Of a stretch of 64,000 nucleotides of DNA, positions 16,676 to 25,186 are shown one piece after another (position 1 is the stretch's first letter; every line of letters begins with the position of its first letter). Source of the stretch: Affinundibacterium macrobrachii (GTDB taxonomy: Bacteria > Pseudomonadota > Gammaproteobacteria > Burkholderiales > Burkholderiaceae_D); assembly GCF_014652415.1 (NCBI RefSeq), contig NZ_BMYT01000008.1, forward strand, positions 326-64,325. The letters run 5' to 3'. The notes under the pieces are model-generated. The model worked only from the letters and a program-made list of their open reading frames with translations. It did no database searches and was not told the origin of the DNA. The position numbers and the translations under genes were made by a program.

Positions 16676-18331
16676 TTAATCGTTTGCGTAGATATCGACA
16701 TCTTTAGTTTCTTTAACAAACAACATGCCGATAACGAATGTGACAGCCGCAACAATGATTGGGTACCACAGACCGTTATACATATTACCGGTTTGCGCCA
16801 CGATCGCCACACCAGTTGCTGGCAACAATCCACCGAACCAACCATTACCGATGTGGTATGGCAAGGACATCGAAGTGTAGCGAATGCGTGTTGGGAACAT
16901 TTCCACCAACATCGCTGCAATTGGACCGTACACCATCGTTACGTAAATCACTAAGATCGACAAGATCAAGATGATCTTGGGCTTGTTGACTCCAGCTGGA
17001 TCTGCTTTAGCTGGATAGCCTGCAGCACGCAACGCATCTGTTACAGATTTCTTAAATGCAGCGTCTTTTGCTTTCGCATCTGCAGCTTCTAGGCCGTTTG
17101 AAGTGTAGGATTGAATTACAGTCGTACCAATTGCGATTGTCGCTGGTCCTTGGCCTTCTACTGTTTCATAGCTTGCTGAGTTTGCTGCCAATACTTGCTT
17201 CGCAATGTCGCATGAGCTAGTGAATTTTTTCGTCCCAGTAGGATTAAACTGGAATGAACATTCAGACGGATCTGCAGTCACCACAATTTTGTTAGCTGCT
17301 TGCGCTGCTGCCAATGCTGGGTTTGCCGCTTCAGTCAGTGCTTTGAACAGTGGGAAGTAAGTCAAAGCAGCGATTAAGCAACCAGCCATAATGATGGGTT
17401 TGCGACCAATTTTATCTGACAAGGCACCAAACACCACGAAGAATGGCGTACCAATAATCAGTGAAGCAGCAATCATCAGATTTGCCGTTGCATTGTCAAC
17501 TTTGAGCGTATTGGTTAAGAAGAACAAGGCATAGAATTGACCTGTGTACCAGACCACCGCTTGACCAGCTGTCAAACCAACCAACGCCAAGATAACGATT
17601 TTCAGGTTGCTCCATTTACCGAATGATTCAGTTAATGGTGCTTTTGAAACCTTACCTTCGGATTTCATTTTTGCAAATGCTGGTGACTCATTCATGGACA
17701 TACGAATCCAAACCGAGATAATCAGCAATAACGCTGAAACCCAGAATGGAATACGCCAGCCCCAATCAGCAAATTGTTCTTCGCCAACCGCAGTACGAGC
17801 ACCCAAGATAACCAACAGTGACAAGAACAAACCTAATGTTGCCGTTGTTTGAATCCACGAGGTGAAGAATCCGCGTTTATTCGCTGGGGAGTGTTCCGCA
17901 ACATAAGTTGCTGCACCACCGTATTCACCACCCAATGCCAAACCTTGCATCATACGTAAAGCAATCAACAAGATCGGAGCGGCGATACCGATCATTTCGT
18001 AACCTGGTAAGCAACCGACAATAAACGTGGAGCCACCCATTAACACGATCGTTACCAAGAACGTGTATTTACGACCAATCATGTCACCGAGGCGACCGAA
18101 CACTAATGCACCAAACGGACGAACGATGAAGCCCGCTGCAAATGCCAGCAAGGAGAAGATCATTTGTGAGTTTGGATCGAGTGCGGTGAAGAATTTCTTA
18201 CCGATAACGGCAGCTAGCGTGCCATATAGATAAAAGTCATACCATTCAAAAACTGTTCCCAATGATGAAGCGAAAATGACTTTCCGCTCCTCTTTGGTCA
18301 TACCTTCTGCTGCGACGTTTGGGTTACCCAT
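16676..18331 (-). CDS. MFS transporter, metabolite:H+ symporter (MHS) family
   Basis: A 551-residue major facilitator protein of the MHS branch (relatives include ProP, KgtP and ShiA), so probably imports an organic acid, betaine or dicarboxylate with protons. It shows EWYDFYLYG in helix 1, GRLGDMIGRKYTFL in the 2-3 loop, GLALGGEYGGAATYVAEHSP and a second GALSDKIGRKP in the 8-9 loop. Between helices 9 and 10 (about residues 331-450) there is a long hydrophilic insertion with Cys358 and Cys374, perhaps a disulfide. Typical MHS members are about 430-450 residues, so the insertion explains the length. ATG 18331 follows GGAGGAGACACA. It is divergent from glpD. Confidence 0.9.
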   Translation of the reverse strand: MGNPNVAAEGMTKEERKVIFASSLGTVFEWYDFYLYGTLAAVIGKKFFTALDPNSQMIFSLLAFAAGFIVRPFGALVFGRLGDMIGRKYTFLVTIVLMGGSTFIVGCLPGYEMIGIAAPILLIALRMMQGLALGGEYGGAATYVAEHSPANKRGFFTSWIQTTATLGLFLSLLVILGARTAVGEEQFADWGWRIPFWVSALLLIISVWIRMSMNESPAFAKMKSEGKVSKAPLTESFGKWSNLKIVILALVGLTAGQAVVWYTGQFYALFFLTNTLKVDNATANLMIAASLIIGTPFFVVFGALSDKIGRKPIIMAGCLIAALTYFPLFKALTEAANPALAAAQAANKIVVTADPSECSFQFNPTGTKKFTSSCDIAKQVLAANSASYETVEGQGPATIAIGTTVIQSYTSNGLEAADAKAKDAAFKKSVTDALRAAGYPAKADPAGVNKPKIILILSILVIYVTMVYGPIAAMLVEMFPTRIRYTSMSLPYHIGNGWFGGLLPATGVAIVAQTGNMYNGLWYPIIVAAVTFVIGMLFVKETKDVDIYAND

Positions 18332-18474
18332 ATTGTGTCTCCTCCTGCGGTAGTTGTAATGTTACTAAGTTGTCGTGCTGTAAATCCTCATATATTTATG
18401 TATTCGCCTAATAAACTATCAATTTTGCTGAGAATTGACAATCAATATTTTCCCTTAATTGTGAAAAAACATTA

Positions 18475-18509
18475 CATAATTTGTTGACGTTGTAACTCAA
18501 CAAATTATG
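18475..18509. promoter_or_regulatory. Perfect 13-bp inverted repeat between MHS transporter and glpD
   Basis: CATAATTTGTTGA at 18475-18487 is repeated exactly, inverted, as TCAACAAATTATG at 18497-18509, with a nine-base spacer. It lies 131 bases before the glpD ATG and 144 bases before the transporter start. Half-site centres are 22 bp apart, two helical turns, as expected for a dimeric regulator or dimer of dimers. It has no T-run or convergent genes, so it is unlikely to be a terminator. The regulator is unknown; it does not match the classical GlpR operator. Confidence 0.65.
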
Positions 18510-18639
18510 CTTGCTTTTCAACATATAATATATTTGAAATAAACATGTAGGCACTAGTAGAAAATATACCTATGAAATTTGGGGAAAATCCCTCGAACCG
18601 ACAAGAATTGATGTAAATCAATAAAATAGTGAGCCTGTG

Positions 18640-20184
18640 ATGTTTAAAGAAACCAGCACGCAACAGTGTGACTTACTCGTCATTGGTGGCGGCATCAATG
18701 GTGCAGGAATTGCACGCGATGCTGCTGGACGAGGTCTATCCGTCATCTTGTGTGAAAAAGACGATTTGGCAGCGCACACATCATCGGCATCGTCGAAATT
18801 GATTCATGGTGGCTTACGTTATTTAGAATTCTATGAATTTTCACTAGTTCGAAAAGCTTTGCAAGAACGTGAAGATTTGATGCGAATTGCTCCGCATCTT
18901 ATTTCTCCTCTGCAATTTGTCATGCCCTATGTGAATGGATTGCGTCCGTATTGGTTTTTGCGAGCAGGATTGTTTGTTTATGATCATTTGGCACGACGAG
19001 ATCTATTGCCGAGTACGCGTGGTATCGAATTTTCTCAACACGAGAGTGGTGCCAGTTTAAAGTCACATTTGCAACGCGGTTTTGAATACGCTGATGCGTG
19101 GGTCGACGATGCGCGTTTGGTGGTGTTAAATGCAATAGATGCGCAACAGCGCGGAGCAAAAATATTGACGCGTACTGCGTGTGAAAATCTTACCGTGCAA
19201 AATGGAAGATGGTTGGCAGAACTTTGCCACACCGATAATTTTTCGCAGCAGTATCGATTCAAAGTAGATGCTGCGTGTATTGTCAACGCGACCGGCGCGT
19301 GGGCTTCGCAATTTCAGGTGCGATGTAATGCCAGCAACTCGCCGCCAAAACTAAGATTGATAAAAGGTAGTCACATCGTGGTCAAGCGCTTGTTTAATCA
19401 CTCGCGCGCTTATATTTTTCAACATCCTGATGGGCGCATCGTTTTTGCTATTCCTTATGAAAACAACTTTACGCTCATTGGTACGACCGATTTTGAATAC
19501 CACGGTGATTTGGATAATTTGAAAATTTCGGAACAAGAAATTGATTATCTTTGCGATCTAAGTAACCACTATTTCCGCTCGCAAATTTCTGCTGCCGATG
19601 TCGTTCATAGTTTTTCTGGCGTTCGTCCTTTGGTTGATGATGGGCATGCAGATGCCAAGTCGATTACCCGCGATTACCGCTTAGAATTTGTCCAATTGCC
19701 AGCACCAGCTTTACACGTGTTAGGCGGCAAAATAACCACTTACCGCCGCCTAGCCGAAGAAGCAGTGAATCAGATTCAGCTGGCTTTGCCGCATGCTCCA
19801 GTTCAGCAAGCGTGGACCAAGAAAGCCTGCCTGCCAGGTGGGACTATTTTTTCTGAGGAACCCAGCAATCAAAATGTCCAAGAGTTCTCTCGATTTCTGA
19901 CGCTTTGCTGTGAGCGGTATCCATGGTTACCGACGAAATTGGTTCAGCGTTTAGCACGTGCTTACGGAACCCAGATACATCAGGTTTTAGAGAACTCTCA
20001 TGATGAAAAGTCGATGGGAGAGCAAGTTCTAGAAGGCTTGTATGCTTGTGAAATTGATTATTTGATTCAGCGTGAGTTTGCGATGACGGCACAAGATATT
20101 TTATGGCGCCGAACCAAATTGGGTTTGCACCTAGCTGCCGATGCAGAACAAGTTCTTACCGATTGGATCCAAACCCATCATTGA
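18640..20184 (+). CDS. glpD: Aerobic glycerol-3-phosphate dehydrogenase
   Basis: Membrane-associated FAD enzyme oxidising sn-glycerol-3-phosphate to dihydroxyacetone phosphate and passing electrons to quinone. The 514-residue protein has the N-terminal GGGINGAGIARDAAGRGL dinucleotide fold, SSKLIHGGLRYLEFYEF, INATGAWAS, the central GVRPLVDDG and LGGKITTYRRLAEEAV, and a C-terminal DAO_C domain. Length and motifs are complete. I chose ATG 18640; an in-frame GTG lies just before. No glpK, glpF or glpR is next to it. The inverted repeat at 18475 may regulate it together with the transporter. Confidence 0.94.
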   Translation: MFKETSTQQCDLLVIGGGINGAGIARDAAGRGLSVILCEKDDLAAHTSSASSKLIHGGLRYLEFYEFSLVRKALQEREDLMRIAPHLISPLQFVMPYVNGLRPYWFLRAGLFVYDHLARRDLLPSTRGIEFSQHESGASLKSHLQRGFEYADAWVDDARLVVLNAIDAQQRGAKILTRTACENLTVQNGRWLAELCHTDNFSQQYRFKVDAACIVNATGAWASQFQVRCNASNSPPKLRLIKGSHIVVKRLFNHSRAYIFQHPDGRIVFAIPYENNFTLIGTTDFEYHGDLDNLKISEQEIDYLCDLSNHYFRSQISAADVVHSFSGVRPLVDDGHADAKSITRDYRLEFVQLPAPALHVLGGKITTYRRLAEEAVNQIQLALPHAPVQQAWTKKACLPGGTIFSEEPSNQNVQEFSRFLTLCCERYPWLPTKLVQRLARAYGTQIHQVLENSHDEKSMGEQVLEGLYACEIDYLIQREFAMTAQDILWRRTKLGLHLAADAEQVLTDWIQTHH

Positions 20185-20366
20185 AGTTTTGCTCGTCTAA
20201 TCCTTTTGCGGTGTTGGTTTGGATTTGCGTTTATCCCTCAAAATTACCTTTTATCCCTTTTGATTTGCAATGCGTCGCTATTCGATATCGCGCGATTCCG
20301 CTTCGATTTACAGTGGCATCATCGTAGAAGCGCAATCGTATAGATTAGTAATAAAGGGAGAACAGG

Positions 20367-21152
20367 ATGAACAAAACGGAATATATGAACACCTTGCGTC
20401 AAGAATTGCAGGGTTTGCCAAGTACGGTTGTTACTGAAACCGTGGCGCATTATGAAAAGCAATTTGCAGATGGTCTTGCTAGCGGTAAAACCGAAGCAGA
20501 GGTGATTGCGCAGTTGCCAAATCCACGTTTGCTGGCAGCACAGAAACGTGCCAACATGCGATTCCAAAATCTGAAAAATGATTTTAGTTTAGGCAATGTG
20601 TTTAGCCTGTTCATCGCCGCGATCGGCTTAGTGATCTTCAATTTCTTTATGCTGATCCCGGCTTTTGTTTATGGCAGTTTTTTGTTTGTTGCTTATCTCA
20701 GTTCCTTAGTGATTTATGGCGCAGGTATTGTCACTTTTGCCGCGAGCGTTTCTGGGGTTCCGCAAATGGAATTTAAGCTGCCCACGCACCATCATCGCTT
20801 TTATACCAGTGAAAGCCATCGACAATATCAGCACCGCGAAGGAGCAGTGACGATCAATATTAGTGAAACGGGTTTAACCGTAGATAAAGGAATGAATCGC
20901 AGCGGTGTGAGCAGGGAATTTGATACGAGTGATTTTTCTCGTCTAGATAAACACGCTAATACCATTACGATTAAAAATAAGATGCAGGTGCAACATACAT
21001 TTTTGGGAATCGGCTTGCTGTTGCTGGGTACTTTCTTGTTATTGGCTTGTGTATGGATGACGCGGTGGTCGGTGATTGGTTTTGGTCGGTATTTAATGTG
21101 GAACGTAAATTTATTACGCTCGACAGTACGATCTGAGCCAGCGCACGCATGA
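20367..21152 (+). CDS. DUF1700 (HAAS-like) membrane protein
   Basis: A 261-residue protein beginning with the HAAS/DUF1700 helix set (MNKTEYMNTLRQELQGLP, HYEKQFADG, EVIAQLPNPRLLAAQ). Two or three membrane helices follow (about 75-125), then a soluble segment (about 130-205) rich in His and Thr, and a final membrane helix near 212-235. Family members are often paired with PadR regulators in Firmicutes; no PadR gene is here. ATG 20367 follows AAAGGGAG. A small membrane ORF follows 117 bases later, possibly in the same transcript, then a terminator. Function unknown. Confidence 0.8.
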   Translation: MNKTEYMNTLRQELQGLPSTVVTETVAHYEKQFADGLASGKTEAEVIAQLPNPRLLAAQKRANMRFQNLKNDFSLGNVFSLFIAAIGLVIFNFFMLIPAFVYGSFLFVAYLSSLVIYGAGIVTFAASVSGVPQMEFKLPTHHHRFYTSESHRQYQHREGAVTINISETGLTVDKGMNRSGVSREFDTSDFSRLDKHANTITIKNKMQVQHTFLGIGLLLLGTFLLLACVWMTRWSVIGFGRYLMWNVNLLRSTVRSEPAHA

Positions 21153-21269
21153 ACATTGTGAATCTTGCGCGTTTGCATAGCTGACAAATTGACGCAGAGT
21201 GCGTGAGATTAACTCAAATAGGTACAGATTCTTGAGAATCGCGAGTTTAATTTTAATGAGGAGCTGAAT

Positions 21270-21434
21270 ATGAAAATATTTTGGAAAGCCGCTAGTGTTT
21301 TGCTTATTTTTGGTTTTGCCTTAAGTGCGCTGACGATGCTTGTGATGCGTTCGCATGCAGTATCAGAAGTGGATGCGGCAAAAGCCAAGGTCAATGTGGT
21401 GATTGAGCCTGCAAAGCCTACGCCACAAAAATAA
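21270..21434 (+). CDS. Small single-span membrane or secreted protein (54 residues)
   Basis: ATG 21270 to TAA 21434 encodes a hydrophobic N-terminal helix (about residues 8-25, with SVLLIFGFALSALTMLV) and a short hydrophilic tail ending in VIEPAKPTPQK. It has a strong ribosome site (GAGGAG, eight bases upstream) and is followed 19 bases later by a good terminator, so it is very likely a real gene. It could be a small membrane partner of the DUF1700 protein. I find no recognisable family. Confidence 0.65.
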   Translation: MKIFWKAASVLLIFGFALSALTMLVMRSHAVSEVDAAKAKVNVVIEPAKPTPQK

Positions 21435-21453
21435 TCACTACGGTATATCGCCG

Positions 21454-21497
21454 AAAAATCCCTGATTTGCAGTTCACTGCATCAGGGATTTTTTTTG
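21454..21497 (+). terminator. Strong terminator ending the DUF1700 operon
   Basis: AAAAATCCCTGAT at 21454-21466 pairs with ATCAGGGATTTTT starting at 21481, with inner TGCAG/CTGC pairing and eight T residues. The stretch from here to 21755 holds no convincing gene; it must contain the promoter of the binding-protein gene. Confidence 0.9.
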
Positions 21498-21755
21498 CGC
21501 TGCAATATGAGGGCGCTCTTTTAATCTCAGTTGAAATAGGGATTCGAACACGTCTTTTTCTGCACCAAAAAGATGAATGCTTGGTCATTTAGGAAGAATT
21601 GTGCAGAGTTGCCACACACAAACATCGACTTTTCATCGTCTCAATTGCACTTGTGTGCGTTCTAGGCTAATCTCTGAGCGCTTGCGCTTTTTTCATCTAT
21701 TCAATTTGCCATGAAATTAGCGCTATTGATTGTTTACCCTGATTGATCTGGATTT

Positions 21756-22862
21756 ATGACTACTCTTCACAGTAAAAGCTTAATCGTAATGCTGTTTGTG
21801 TCTTGCTTCATGACTGGGGCACAAGCGCAACAAAATTCTATGCAGTTTTTGAGCGCCGCCAATGCCAAAGTCGCGAAGGCATCTGCACTAAAATCAAAAT
21901 GGGATGGTCCAACTTCTGGACCGCAATTGCAGAAAGATAAGAAAATCGTTTTTATCGCCCATGATATGAGCGATGCTGGAACCTACGGTGTGTTCACCGG
22001 GATGCGTGAAGCTGCAAACGGTACAGGGTGGCAAATTTTGCCACTTGATTGTCGTGGACAATGCAATCAAGGAGCTGGCGTCGTCAAGCAAGCATTAGAG
22101 ATGAAGCCGCATGGAATCGTGTTGGCTGGAGTTGATGCTGCAAGTCAAACGAAGGGCTTAACCGCGGCGGCCGAGGCCAAAGTGCCAGTTGTCGGTTGGC
22201 ACGCGAGTTTTAAATCTGGTGCGGTACCTGGATTATTCACCAACGTCACGACGGATCCTAAAGATGCAGCACAGATCGCCGCCTTGTTTGGCGCAGCGGA
22301 AGCTAGCAATAAGACGGGTATTGTCGTGTTTACCGACACCTCATCACCTTACATGGCAACCAAGTCAGGAGCGATTGTCGAGGCGCTGCGTCAATGTGAG
22401 GCTTGCCGTATTTTGAGCACAGAAGATTTGCCATTGGCAGAGTCACGTAAAAAATTCCCTAGTGTGATTGAGGGCTTGGTGAAGCGCCATGGTTCTAAAT
22501 GGACGCACGTGATCGCAGTTAATGATGTCTACTTTGATATGATGGATAAACCTGAAATTGAGAAGTTGATCGCGGCGAATAATTTGCGTGGCATTTCTGC
22601 GGGTGATGGCTCCGCAACTGCGTATAAGCGTATCCGCAAAGGCGATTTGCAAATTGGCAGTGTGCCAGAACCTTTGAATTTACATGGTTGGCAATTAATG
22701 GACGAGTTAAATCGTGCGATGTCAAAAGTGGCTCCTAGCGGTTACAATGCTCCCTTGCATTTAGTTACCTTGCAAAATATTACCTACGATGGCGGTAGCA
22801 AGGATGTGTTTGATCCTTCTAATGATTTCCGTGCAAAGTATCTCTCTTACTGGGGTAAATGA
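21756..22862 (+). CDS. Orphan periplasmic sugar-type substrate-binding protein
   Basis: A 368-residue protein with signal peptide (MTTLHSKSLIVMLFVSCFMTGAQA) and the LacI/ribose-binding type fold (Peripla_BP_4): KIVFIAHDMSDAGTYGVFTGMREA, GIVLAGVDAASQTKGLTAAAEAKVPVVGWHA, GIVVFTDTSSPYMATKSGAIVEAL, HVIAVNDVYFDMM, ISAGDGSATAYKRI. No ATPase, permease or kinase gene is adjacent, so it may serve a transporter elsewhere or a chemoreceptor or sensor. The CRGQC and CEAC pairs hint at disulfides. A terminator follows immediately. Confidence 0.85.
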   Translation: MTTLHSKSLIVMLFVSCFMTGAQAQQNSMQFLSAANAKVAKASALKSKWDGPTSGPQLQKDKKIVFIAHDMSDAGTYGVFTGMREAANGTGWQILPLDCRGQCNQGAGVVKQALEMKPHGIVLAGVDAASQTKGLTAAAEAKVPVVGWHASFKSGAVPGLFTNVTTDPKDAAQIAALFGAAEASNKTGIVVFTDTSSPYMATKSGAIVEALRQCEACRILSTEDLPLAESRKKFPSVIEGLVKRHGSKWTHVIAVNDVYFDMMDKPEIEKLIAANNLRGISAGDGSATAYKRIRKGDLQIGSVPEPLNLHGWQLMDELNRAMSKVAPSGYNAPLHLVTLQNITYDGGSKDVFDPSNDFRAKYLSYWGK

Positions 22863-22882
22863 GCTGAGTCAGCTGTCATACT

Positions 22883-22910
22883 AAAAGGGCGAATTATTCG
22901 CCCTTTTTTA
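22883..22910 (+). terminator. Terminator after the binding-protein gene
   Basis: AAAAGGGCGAA (22883-22893) pairs perfectly with TTCGCCCTTTT (22897-22907) over a three-base loop, followed by T. It lies 20 bases after the stop codon. Confidence 0.92.
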
Positions 22911-22926
22911 TTTGAGAAATTGAATC

Positions 22927-23292
22927 ATGAATAAAGCAGAAGCGATCCAAATTGCCAATGAATCCTTACGGGCAAATGCATTGAATGAGGGAAACACGCA
23001 ATTTTCTCAGTTGGTTCGTTATGTCAGTGACGAGGGATGGTGGTTGAATATTCCGCTGGCGAATTTTCGTAAAGAAAATCATTTTTTACTGTGTAGTGAA
23101 AAAGCCAGAATGATTCGTCATCTGATGTTAAAGCCAAATTGCATTTTGAGTCCCGCAACCAAATTTCGCGTGAAAGATGGCGTCGCGGATGTTTTTATCT
23201 CCGCAGCGAATCCTCGCAAGTTGGTTGATGTACTACAAGGCGGTAGCAAATATAGCTTTAATAAACATTTGATCGACGAGCATCGTTTTTAG
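22927..23292 (+). CDS. Conserved hypothetical protein (121 residues)
   Basis: A small soluble protein I do not recognise. It begins MNKAEAIQIANESLRANALN, has an aromatic-rich centre (EGWWLNIPLANF) and a basic middle (SEKARMIRHLMLKP), and ends with HLIDEHRF. No signal peptide, membrane segment or nucleotide motif is seen. It starts 17 bases after the preceding terminator; a promoter would have to overlap that hairpin or read through it. Confidence 0.6.
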   Translation: MNKAEAIQIANESLRANALNEGNTQFSQLVRYVSDEGWWLNIPLANFRKENHFLLCSEKARMIRHLMLKPNCILSPATKFRVKDGVADVFISAANPRKLVDVLQGGSKYSFNKHLIDEHRF

Positions 23293-23376
23293 AATCAATT
23301 CGTTGTTTGGTGGAAGGCGATTAAACAAACGTATTCGTATTTTTGATTCGACGTATGCAAGTTGATGTTGATCTCG

Positions 23377-24288
23377 TTAAGTCGAAGTCAAGTCGAAGCC
23401 TCGATTTCCTTGCAAGCCGCCAGTGTGAATCGCAATTACTTTCTCTCCTTCTTTAAAGTGCTTGCTCAGACTCAATTGATGTAAGGCGTAAAACATTTTT
23501 CCGGTGTAGACAGGCTCCAAAGGAATATCGGTTTCAGCAGTAAATTGCTTGCAAAAATGAACTAATGTTGGCGACACTTTGGCGAATCCACCGTGGGTGA
23601 ACTGGTGCAAAATCTCAAAGTTATCGAAGTGAATGTTGTCTGCCGCCAGTAATAATTGTTGAACGTCAGATTTTAAATAGCTGGCATTTTGTACTGCTGC
23701 AATTCCAATCACCCGACCGCGGTTGCGCATACCCTTGACGATGCCTGCTAGCGTGGCACCAGTCCCGCACGCAAGTATGATTGTGTCTGGTATCCAATCG
23801 AGCTCATCAATTAGTTCAGCGACCCCACGTACTGCTTCGGCGTTACTGCCACCTTCAGGCAGCCAAGAATACTCTGCTGGATCAGCCTCTATCCACTTTT
23901 GCCAGTAGTTCGGGTTGTGACGCAATTCGCGATAATCCAACCTGGACAGAAAATGTAGTCGCATCCCTAAGTTCTGACAATCTTGTAAGGTCGCGCTCAA
24001 GCCAGTTTGATTATTGGGGACTAGGCCTCGAACTAAACCAGTGGTTTTTAATCCGAGCAGATGTCCGGCATGGGCGAGTGCATGTAAATGATTTGACCAT
24101 GCGCCGCCCATCGAAATTAAGTTTGCGCGCTGAAGTAAGGCCGCCGATAAAGGATATTTGAGTTTTCGGAATTTGTTACCGGATACTTGCGGGTGCAGCA
24201 AATCGTCACGCTTCACCCATAGTTCGATACCTGGAAAAAGTTGACTCTCGATTATCTGTAGCGGTGATGAATACGACAGAAAATGCAT
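23377..24288 (-). CDS. PLP-dependent enzyme, ACC deaminase / D-cysteine desulfhydrase family
   Basis: A 303-residue fold-type II PLP enzyme. WVKRDDLLHPQVSGNKFRKLKY contains the PLP lysine at about residue 39. SMGGAWSNHLHALAHAG is the substrate loop, and LACGTGATLAGIVKGMRNRG binds the phosphate. The family includes ACC deaminase, D-cysteine desulfhydrase and L-cysteate lyase. It is shorter than typical ACC deaminase (about 338), so a D-cysteine desulfhydrase-like or unknown activity is more likely. Divergent from the GGDEF protein gene, with an intergenic gap of about 95 bases. Confidence 0.85.
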   Translation of the reverse strand: MHFLSYSSPLQIIESQLFPGIELWVKRDDLLHPQVSGNKFRKLKYPLSAALLQRANLISMGGAWSNHLHALAHAGHLLGLKTTGLVRGLVPNNQTGLSATLQDCQNLGMRLHFLSRLDYRELRHNPNYWQKWIEADPAEYSWLPEGGSNAEAVRGVAELIDELDWIPDTIILACGTGATLAGIVKGMRNRGRVIGIAAVQNASYLKSDVQQLLLAADNIHFDNFEILHQFTHGGFAKVSPTLVHFCKQFTAETDIPLEPVYTGKMFYALHQLSLSKHFKEGEKVIAIHTGGLQGNRGFDLTST

Positions 24289-24384
24289 AGTGCTTGCTGA
24301 ACGTCTTTAAAGTGGCTATTGTAAGCCCAATTATTGAGCGCACTTGGCTCAATAGCGCGAATTTGATATTTGATTAATCAATCC

Positions 24385-25053
24385 ATGAGTGCGAATCGCA
24401 TGCCAAGAAATACCAAACAAACTATTCCTTTTGCTCAGCAACAATTGCTTGAAGCGATAGCACAAATCAAAGAAGGAAGTAGCAGGGAAGATGTGCTGCC
24501 AAAGTTAGAAGCGGTAATGACGCAATTGCAAACTTTGGTCACACATGATCATTTGACTGGCGCGCTAAACCGCAACACGCTAATCGAACGGCTCGATGCA
24601 GAGTTGCAGCGTTCACAGAGGACCGGACACACTTTTACAGTGGCGATCATTGGTGTGGATCGTTTACCTGAAATTATGGAAAAGCATGGCCAAGATGTGA
24701 CTAAGCGTATTTTGCAAGTGCTAACACACGAGGCCTTGCAGGTTTTACGCAGCCTCGATTCTTTTGGGCGTATTGGTGCGACCGAGTTTGCGATCGTGAT
24801 GCCGACTACTTGGCTGGATCAAAGCGTGAAAGCGATGGCGCGCTTAAAACAGAAAATGGGTGAATTTGATTGGGCCGAACTGGCGCCTGAATTAGAGATC
24901 AGTTTTTGTACAGGGCTGACCGCCAACTCTCCTGGCGATAGCGCAGAAAAAGTTCTCGCGCGTGCTGATCAAGCTTTGCGTCAAGCTCGACTGCAAGGTG
25001 TCAACTCGGTATTCCAGGTCGAAGCCGACTTACCGGATTATAAACCCGACTAA
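24385..25053 (+). CDS. Degenerate GGDEF-domain protein (GATEF in place of GGDEF)
   Basis: A 222-residue soluble protein with a short helical N-terminus and a GGDEF fold starting at HDHLTGALNRNTLIERL. The active-site signature is GRIGATEF, with GATEF at residues 131-135, so the second glycine and the acidic third position are lost. The metal loop reads IIGVDRLPEIMEKHG, where the usual first Asp and the Asn are missing. Diguanylate cyclase activity is therefore unlikely; a c-di-GMP or GTP receptor or partner role is possible. ATG 24385 is preferred over TTG 24370. Transcribed alone. Confidence 0.82.
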   Translation: MSANRMPRNTKQTIPFAQQQLLEAIAQIKEGSSREDVLPKLEAVMTQLQTLVTHDHLTGALNRNTLIERLDAELQRSQRTGHTFTVAIIGVDRLPEIMEKHGQDVTKRILQVLTHEALQVLRSLDSFGRIGATEFAIVMPTTWLDQSVKAMARLKQKMGEFDWAELAPELEISFCTGLTANSPGDSAEKVLARADQALRQARLQGVNSVFQVEADLPDYKPD

Positions 25054-25061
25054 ACGCGCGT

Positions 25062-25075
25062 TTGATCTAGATCAT
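25062..25075. promoter_or_regulatory. FNR/ANR-like box upstream of the CocE-type hydrolase
   Basis: TTGAT-CTAG-ATCAT matches the FNR consensus TTGAT-N4-ATCAA at nine of ten positions. It is nine bases after the GGDEF gene stop and 111 bases before the hydrolase ATG at 25187, a plausible activator distance. This is a short motif, so chance cannot be excluded. Confidence 0.35.
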
Positions 25076-25186
25076 GTCGTCACACTGGTGTGTGCAATGA
25101 ACTTATTTCGATAAGCGACGGTCAGATAAGACGACATTATTTGTTCTCAGTCTCGACTCACTTTTTCGTTCTTGAAAGGTTGCTTG

